Origin: Pseudomonadota bacterium
GTDB taxonomy: Bacteria; Desulfobacterota; Desulfovibrionia; Desulfovibrionales; Desulfovibrionaceae
NCBI GenBank assembly: GCA_023417745.1
Contig: JAEZEM010000456.1
Coordinates: forward strand, 1 to 10,290
Length of the DNA: 10,290 nucleotides
Direction: 5' to 3'
The translations under genes and the position numbers were made by a program. Below are positions 6,307 through 10,290 of this stretch, in pieces. The notes under the pieces are model-generated. The model was not told where the DNA came from and ran no database searches. It was given only the letters and a program-made list of their open reading frames with translations. How positions within the stretch are numbered: the stretch's first letter is position 1; each line of letters begins with the position of its first letter.

Positions 6307-6813
6307 ATGCCGCCGAAAAACGCCACCGCCGCCGCCGTAGGCAAGACCCTGGCAGATCGCCGCGAACAGGCCCGTGAAGCCGCCCTCAAGGAACTGCGGG
6401 CGCTGCGTGGCGACCTGAACACCCTTGAGGCCGTGCTGACCGGCAAACGCAAGAAAGCCGATTTTTCCCCATTCGACGTGGTGCATGGCGCTTTCGAAAT
6501 CTTTCGCCACGCCGCCTCGGTCTTCGAGGCCGAAGACATGCTGGCCGCCTGCGCCCGGGAACTCGAAGCGGCCAAGGCCCAGGACTATCTCCAGCGCCAC
6601 GGGGCGAACGATCTGGTCAAGCCGGCCGGCTGGCACTGGATTTCCCCGCGCGGCGAAATGCATTTTCTCGGCAAGTCCGACGACGCCGACAAGGCCGCAG
6701 CCAAGCTCGCCGAGCTGCTCCAGGCCGGCCGCCGGCCCAAGCGCAAGGGCAAGGCCGACGGCCAAGCCGAGCCCGAGGCCGCCGCCCCGGCCCCGACCCA
6801 GACCGAAGCGTGA
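6307..6813 (+). CDS. conserved-looking hypothetical protein, Lys-rich then Pro/Ala-rich tail
   Basis: A 168-aa soluble protein I do not recognise. Residues 10-50 are charged and probably helical (RREQAREAALKELRALRGDL). A hydrophobic-patterned core follows at about 52-95 (DVVHGAFEIFRHAASVFEAE), then an aromatic segment, GWHWISPRGEMHFLG, that looks like a beta hairpin. The C-terminal 30 residues are first very basic (RRPKRKGK), then acidic and Pro/Ala-rich. No signal peptide or membrane segment is seen. ATG 6307 was chosen for the GAGAGGA just upstream; the open frame reaches back to 6163 but without a ribosome site and into the che promoter region. Its TGA overlaps the ATG of the lipoprotein gene, so the two are probably translationally coupled and may act together. 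The basic stretch could bind nucleic acid or an anionic surface; this is a guess. Confidence 0.8.
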   Translation: MPPKNATAAAVGKTLADRREQAREAALKELRALRGDLNTLEAVLTGKRKKADFSPFDVVHGAFEIFRHAASVFEAEDMLAACARELEAAKAQDYLQRHGANDLVKPAGWHWISPRGEMHFLGKSDDADKAAAKLAELLQAGRRPKRKGKADGQAEPEAAAPAPTQTEA

Positions 6814-8051
6814 TGGACACGTCCGGCGACACCGCCATGGCGCGGTTGCGACGTTTTGGCGCGGCGGCGCTGCTGGTCCTGGCCCTGGCCGGCTGCTCCG
6901 AGGAACCCTCCGGCGAGGTCGAGCACGGCCCGGCCGGCAAAACGCCGGTGGTGCGGCCCGAGGACGTCCACGGCCAGGGAGCCGGCCGGGCCGCTGCGGT
7001 GCTGGCCCCGGACTACCGCCAGGACATGAAGCCGGGCCTCACCGACTCGCCGGCTGCGGCCAAGACGCCCGCCGAACCTGCCGGCCGACTTTTCGCGGCC
7101 AAGCCGGGCCAGCCTGCGACTGCGCCGACATCGACGGGAGCGCCGTCTGCCGCGCCAAGCCAGCCCCCGGCTGCCCCGGCGACAGCCCAGCCCGCGCCGT
7201 CGCCCGTACCCGTCGCCCCGACGCCAGTCGGCCAGCCGCCGACCGCCGTGGTTGCCGCCGCTCCCGCGCCCGTTGTCCCGTCGCCGGCCGCTACGCCGGC
7301 TGTCGCTACACCAGCCGCTACGCTCCAGGCCGGCCAGACGCCGCAGCCCGGGGCGAGCCAGCGGCCCTCGACCGGTTTCCCGGTGGAGGACGCCCGCCAG
7401 CTCGTGCTGGTCACGGCCGCCGACGCCCAAGCCGACAAGGGCACGCTACTGCGGTATGCCCGCACCGGCCCGGGCGCGCCCTGGGTCGAGGCCGGCCAGC
7501 CGGTCCCCTGCCGTCTGGGCCGCAAAGGCCTGGGCCAGGGACGCGGCCTGGCTGCGGCGCTTCCCGGCGGCCCGGCCAAGCGCGAAGGCGACGGCCGCAC
7601 CCCGGCCGGCCTGTTTTCGATCCCGGCCGCCTTCGGCTACGCCTCGGCCGAGGACGCGGCCAAGGCCGGCGTGCGCCTGCCGTACGTGGCGATAAACGAC
7701 CGGACGTCGTGCGTCACCGATGCCGGCTCGCCGCTTTTTGGACGGGTGGTGGGGCCGGGAGACCGGCCCGAGGGCGGGCTGCGCCAGGACCGCATGGTGC
7801 GCGACGACGGGGCCAACGCCTGGGGCGTGGTCCTTGGACACAATGTCGGCGCGGCCGATCCCCAGGCCGGAACTTGCCTTTTTCTCAACGTGCGCCCGGC
7901 CGGCGGGCCGGCCACCGGCGGCAGCGTGGGCATCCCGGCCGAGGCCGCCGCTGCCCTGGCCGCCTGGCTCGATCCGTCGGCCAGGCCCGTGGTCGCGGTC
8001 ATGCCCGAGGCCGAGGCCCGAACGCTTGGCGTGCCCTGGGGATTGCCCTGA
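6813..8051 (+). CDS. lipoprotein with YkuD-like (L,D-transpeptidase) domain lacking catalytic His/Cys
   Basis: This is a 412-aa envelope protein. Residues 1-28 form a lipoprotein signal (RRFGAAALLVLALAGC, lipid-bearing Cys28). Residues about 95-188 are a Pro/Ala/Thr-rich linker long enough to span periplasm. Residues about 195-398 match the YkuD-type family of L,D-transpeptidase relatives: KREGDGRTPAGLFSI (256-270), WGVVLGHN (337-344), and GTCLFLNV (353-360). These enzymes normally carry a His in the C-x-F-L-H segment and the nucleophile in T-A-G-C. Here these are Asn359 (codon 7887-7889) and Ser371 in TGGSVGIP (codon 7923-7925), so normal crosslinking or hydrolysis is doubtful. A peptidoglycan-binding or regulatory role is an inference. 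ATG 6813 is chosen because it overlaps the upstream stop (TGATG); ATG 6837 would also keep the signal. It ends 6 bases from a convergent gene. Confidence 0.85.
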   Translation: MDTSGDTAMARLRRFGAAALLVLALAGCSEEPSGEVEHGPAGKTPVVRPEDVHGQGAGRAAAVLAPDYRQDMKPGLTDSPAAAKTPAEPAGRLFAAKPGQPATAPTSTGAPSAAPSQPPAAPATAQPAPSPVPVAPTPVGQPPTAVVAAAPAPVVPSPAATPAVATPAATLQAGQTPQPGASQRPSTGFPVEDARQLVLVTAADAQADKGTLLRYARTGPGAPWVEAGQPVPCRLGRKGLGQGRGLAAALPGGPAKREGDGRTPAGLFSIPAAFGYASAEDAAKAGVRLPYVAINDRTSCVTDAGSPLFGRVVGPGDRPEGGLRQDRMVRDDGANAWGVVLGHNVGAADPQAGTCLFLNVRPAGGPATGGSVGIPAEAAAALAAWLDPSARPVVAVMPEAEARTLGVPWGLP

Positions 8052-8057
8052 GGCTGG

Positions 8058-8492
8058 TTAGGTGTCCCGTTTCGTCACCTCGCCGGAAGTCGTTTTGATC
8101 AGGTCTTGGGTGGGCAGCAGGTAGAGCGTGCTTTCCTTGTAGCCAAGCGTTGGTCCCATCATCCCGTCGTACACCGGCATCCGGGCTGTCGCCGTCGTCG
8201 TCGGGGTCGGATCAAGGCCGCGCGACGAGGCGAACCGGGCATAGTTGGCCTCGGAGACGGCCTTCTCGGCCTCGGTCTCGGCCATGATGGGCAGGCCGTC
8301 GTCGCTTGTGCCGATCTGCTGGCGGCTGAAAAAATCTTCCCAGGCGGCGCTGTGGCCGCTGGACGCCTTGGGAGCGGCGCGGCTTTCCAGGGCGGCGGCG
8401 AAATCCGCGGCGGTTGTCGGGGCCGAGGCGGCCTCCTGACGGCGGGACGCGGCTTCAAGTCTGGCGGAGAGAACGTCGGCGTTGACCTGCAT
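8058..8492 (-). CDS. hypothetical protein, 144 aa
   Basis: I do not recognise this protein. It has no signal peptide, membrane segment or cysteines. The N-terminal third is Ala-rich and probably helical (NADVLSARLEAASRRQEAAS). The middle is acidic and helical (AETEAEKAVSEANYARFASS), followed by a Thr/Pro linker (DPTPTTTATA) and a C-terminal segment with small hydrophobic blocks (STLYLLPTQDLI). Amphipathic ends with little globular core recall secreted flagellar or type III accessory proteins, but I cannot name a family. ATG 8492 is well supported by AGGAG at 7-base spacing; the frame extends upstream to 8657 without a better signal. The stop TAA is 6 bases from the stop of the convergent lipoprotein gene, with no terminator between them. 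Confidence 0.75.
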   Translation of the reverse strand: MQVNADVLSARLEAASRRQEAASAPTTAADFAAALESRAAPKASSGHSAAWEDFFSRQQIGTSDDGLPIMAETEAEKAVSEANYARFASSRGLDPTPTTTATARMPVYDGMMGPTLGYKESTLYLLPTQDLIKTTSGEVTKRDT

Positions 8493-8525
8493 GGGATGCT
8501 CCTGGATGGGTATGCCGGCAAAAAA

Positions 8526-8547
8526 TGCTTGCCATTGTAACCAAGCA
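8526..8547 (-). promoter_or_regulatory. candidate -10 box within an inverted repeat upstream of the 144-aa gene
   Basis: TGCTTG (8526-8531) and CAAGCA (8542-8547) are perfect 6-bp inverted arms with a 10-base centre. On the minus strand the centre contains TACAAT (8539-8534), a 5-of-6 match to a -10 box, about 42 bases before the ATG at 8492. No good -35 lies 16-18 bases upstream, so the site might need an activator or be repressed by a dimer on the arms. Nothing else is supported in 8493-8683. Confidence 0.35.
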
Positions 8548-8683
8548 AGAAACATTCCGTCCCTCGTCCGAGGAGGGCGGCCTGCCCAGCGACCGGTCCA
8601 AGTCCGGGACGGCCCGTGGACAGGGGCCGAGCTGGCGTCCGCGAAAGGCGCAATCACGTTTCACGGGCAACACACAAAAACCA

Positions 8684-9199
8684 TTACGTATTTTTAAAGT
8701 CTCGACTCGAGCTCGGGCCGCCCCGTTCGAGAATGCGCTCGATGACGGCGGTGGTGGAAAGCCCCGGAACCAGGGGCAGGCTGACGACCCGGCCGCCCCG
8801 GGCCGCCACCGCCTGGCCGCCGACGATGGACGCCACCGGCCAGTCGCCGCCCTTGACCAGGACGTCGGGCTGGACGGCCAGGATGAGTTCGAGGGGCGTG
8901 TCTTCCGGGAAAAGCGACACGTAGTCCACGCAGGTAAGCGACGCCAGGACATAGGCCCGCTGGGCCTGGGGCGTCACCGGCCGGCTTGCCCCCTTGAGCC
9001 GGGCCACCGAGGCGTCGTCGTTAAGCCCCACCACAAGCAGGTCGCCAAGAGCCCGGGCCCGGGCCAGGAGATCGGCGTGGCCGGCGTGGAGCAGGTCGAA
9101 GCAGCCGTTGGTGAAAACCACCCTGCGCCCCGGCCGCGCCTGGGCGACGGCGGCGGCCAGGGCGTCGCGGCCAAGAATCTTGTCGTGCTCAAATGTCAT
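8684..9199 (-). CDS. hldC: D-glycero-beta-D-manno-heptose 1-phosphate adenylyltransferase
   Basis: A 171-aa cytoplasmic nucleotidyltransferase that would join ATP and heptose 1-phosphate to give ADP-heptose for the LPS inner core. The signature TNGCFDLLHAGH (30-41) contains the HxGH nucleotide-binding motif. KGGDW (116-120) and the C-terminal LSTTAVIERI (147-156) are further matches to the RfaE2/HldE C-terminal domain. E. coli has this domain fused to the kinase (HldE); here it stands alone (HldC/RfaE2), so a separate heptose kinase is expected elsewhere. ATG 9199 overlaps the end of the upstream ykgJ-like gene by 11 bases, with only a weak ribosome site, so translation is probably coupled. 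The last residues (SSSRDFKNT) extend past the domain. There is no clear terminator after the stop. Confidence 0.95.
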   Translation of the reverse strand: MTFEHDKILGRDALAAAVAQARPGRRVVFTNGCFDLLHAGHADLLARARALGDLLVVGLNDDASVARLKGASRPVTPQAQRAYVLASLTCVDYVSLFPEDTPLELILAVQPDVLVKGGDWPVASIVGGQAVAARGGRVVSLPLVPGLSTTAVIERILERGGPSSSRDFKNT

Positions 9200-9995
9200 G
9201 GCGTTTGCGACGCAGCCGTTCCTGCCGGCCGAAAAAGACCAGCTCCAGCCAGTCCAGACCGAATTCCAGGGCGGCTTCCTCGTCGGCCATGATCCGGGCC
9301 TGCCTTTCGGCGTCGATCTCCACCAGATTGAAGATGCCCATCTTCTGGATAAGGTCCCGGAACTCGTCGGGCAGGTACTGGGCCAGCCAGACCATCTGGA
9401 TCTGCTTGGGGGACAGGCCCACGCCCTTGCCGCGCGTCAGCGCCATGAGGAACATGTAGCGGTCGTTGAAGCGGTTGTAGACGGCCAGATCCTGGTCGGT
9501 CAGCCAGTCGGCCGAGCTCCAGTCGCGCGACTCCTCGAAGCCCCGGCAGTGCGGCTCCTGGACGATGAAAAACTGTTCGATCACGCCGCCGTCGTCGTCG
9601 AGCTTGGTGGCCCGGCCCAGGGGATAGGTGCGGCAGGCCCCGGGGCGGTCGCCGTAGACCTTGCAGCCCTCGGGCGAGACAAAGGGGCAGCGCTTGGCCC
9701 GCTCCTCGCGCATCTTGAGATGCAGCATGGGAAAGCCGGTGTCCGGAGCCTCGAACCGCCGGGCGAAGTGGTTCATGAAGTCCACCGGCGTGACGCCAAG
9801 GGCCCGGCGCAGGCGCAAGGCGTCGTAGGGGGTGAGCATGAGCGTCAGGTCCGAGCAGCAGGCGTTGAAGCAGGGCACTTCCGGATGGCAGGCGAAGCGG
9901 AAGGTTTCGCCTGCCGTGAGCTCGGGCAGGGATTTGAGAAACGCCTCGGTAGCGTCGGCTTCGTTTTCGGCCAGGGCGTCGTTTAGGTCTTTCAT
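9189..9995 (-). CDS. YkgJ-type cysteine-cluster (zinc/iron-chelating) protein
   Basis: A 268-aa soluble protein of the YkgJ/CxxCxxCC family, thought to bind a metal through a cysteine cluster. The first group is Cys36, Cys42, Cys46 and Cys47 (ACHPEVPCFNACC), close to the family pattern. The second is Cys103, Cys111 and Cys121 (RCPFVSPEGC and DRPGACRTYPLGR), with Cys150 as a further candidate. The C-terminal 110 residues are helical with many aromatics and carry no obvious motif. Biochemical function is unproven in this family. ATG 9995 is the first start of the frame, with AAGGAG about 10 bases upstream. It is the leading gene of a two-gene unit with hldC and is divergent from murA across 177 bases, so a link to envelope synthesis is plausible but inferred. 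Confidence 0.88.
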   Translation of the reverse strand: MKDLNDALAENEADATEAFLKSLPELTAGETFRFACHPEVPCFNACCSDLTLMLTPYDALRLRRALGVTPVDFMNHFARRFEAPDTGFPMLHLKMREERAKRCPFVSPEGCKVYGDRPGACRTYPLGRATKLDDDGGVIEQFFIVQEPHCRGFEESRDWSSADWLTDQDLAVYNRFNDRYMFLMALTRGKGVGLSPKQIQMVWLAQYLPDEFRDLIQKMGIFNLVEIDAERQARIMADEEAALEFGLDWLELVFFGRQERLRRKRHDI

Positions 9996-10019
9996 GGCGG
10001 CAATGCTCCTTGGCCGAAG

Positions 10020-10049
10020 CCTTTAGCCCCGGGCGACGTCCCTTGGCAA
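10020..10049 (-). promoter_or_regulatory. candidate promoter of the ykgJ-like/hldC unit
   Basis: On the minus strand TTGCCA (10049-10044, 5 of 6) is followed after 18 bases by TAAAGG (10025-10020, 3 of 6). A start near 10013 would give a short leader just covering the AAGGAG site. Weak, but the only reasonable pair in the divergent region on this strand. Confidence 0.3.
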
Positions 10050-10081
10050 CCGCCGGGGCGGCCGGTTTGCTGTTCCTTCGC

Positions 10082-10110
10082 TTGCCCAAAAGGACCCGCC
10101 GCGCTATCGT
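10082..10110 (+). promoter_or_regulatory. candidate promoter of murA
   Basis: TTGCCC (10082-10087) and TATCGT (10105-10110) are separated by 17 bases, each matching consensus at 4 of 6 positions, about 60 bases before the murA ATG. A TTGACT at 10112-10117 lacks a matching -10. Confidence 0.3.
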
Positions 10111-10172
10111 CTTGACTCGGGCGGCACGTCGTTTCTCGCCGCATCCCCCCAAACCCGCCAAGGACCGCGTTC

Positions 10173-10290
10173 ATGGATAAACTGCTCATTCGGGGCGGCA
10201 AGCCCCTTAACGGCCCCATCCGGGTCAGCGGCTCGAAAAACGCCGCCCTGCCCATCCTTCTGGCCGCGCCGCTTTTGACCGAAAAAACCG
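10173..10290 (+). CDS. murA: UDP-N-acetylglucosamine 1-carboxyvinyltransferase (partial, 5' end)
   Basis: The first 39 codons of MurA, the enzyme that transfers enolpyruvate from PEP to UDP-GlcNAc in the first committed step of peptidoglycan synthesis. MDKLLIRGGKPLNGPIRVSG is followed by SKNAALPIL, in which Lys22 and Asn23 match the active-site Lys22-Asn23 of well-studied MurA. The active-site Cys loop lies beyond the window edge. ATG 10173 has AAGGA about 9 bases upstream, and the sequence aligns with the family from residue 1. It is divergent from the ykgJ-like gene. The closely related EPSP synthase (AroA) is less likely given the I-R-G-G and S-G-S-K-N-A-A pattern. Confidence 0.93.
   Translation, partial: MDKLLIRGGKPLNGPIRVSGSKNAALPILLAAPLLTEKT

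Noticed and set aside
6485..8098. 537-codon plus-strand open frame overlapping the hypothetical and lipoprotein genes
   Set aside because: The Arg/Pro/Ala-rich translation is typical of an out-of-frame GC-rich shadow; the other frame has a lipobox and family motifs.
10112..10140. TTGACT as a murA promoter
   Set aside because: No acceptable -10 box occurs 16-18 bases downstream (CTCGCC at 17).

Overview
The window is GC-rich, dense Gram-negative bacterial chromosome. Gene content and style (an HldC-type heptose adenylyltransferase separate from its kinase, a CheW-CheA-STAS-CheY operon, a YkgJ-type cysteine-cluster protein next to murA, and long Ala/Pro-rich linkers) suggest a deltaproteobacterium of the Desulfovibrio/Solidesulfovibrio kind. 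That placement is inferred from resemblance and was not tested by a search. No integrase, transposase, CRISPR array or plasmid function is visible.

Layout. 1-572 (minus): the 3' two genes of a partner-switching module, an RsbW-like ATP-binding anti-sigma factor and a STAS antagonist cut by the window edge. 573-836: a leader containing a 12-bp palindrome and, on the other strand, a tRNA promoter. 837-913 (plus): tRNA-His(GTG) with encoded CCA and G-1, closed by an intrinsic terminator. 1143-2426 (plus): a ClC-family chloride channel or transporter behind a long leader containing a strong hairpin. 2454-2481: a terminator shared by convergent genes. 6076-2510 (minus): a four-gene chemosensory operon in the order cheW, cheA, STAS protein, cheY. 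No receptor, CheR or CheB is in view. 6307-8051 (plus): an unrecognised 168-aa protein whose stop codon overlaps the start of a lipoprotein with a YkuD-like (L,D-transpeptidase) domain; the expected catalytic His and Cys are Asn and Ser. 8492-8058 (minus): an unrecognised 144-aa protein. 9995-8684 (minus): a YkgJ/CxxCxxCC-type protein overlapping hldC (rfaE2). 10173-10290 (plus): the first 39 codons of murA, divergent from the ykgJ-like gene.

How the parts fit. The che operon is a complete signalling core (coupling protein, kinase, response regulator) plus a STAS protein. It sits 2 kb from a second, independent STAS/anti-sigma pair. The right half is biased toward the cell envelope: murA (peptidoglycan precursor), hldC (LPS heptose), and a lipoprotein with a degenerate peptidoglycan-crosslinking fold. 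I see no clearly novel multi-gene system. The most notable features are the inactive-looking YkuD lipoprotein and its coupled partner of unknown function, the ClC protein lacking the internal proton glutamate, and the STAS protein inside the che operon.
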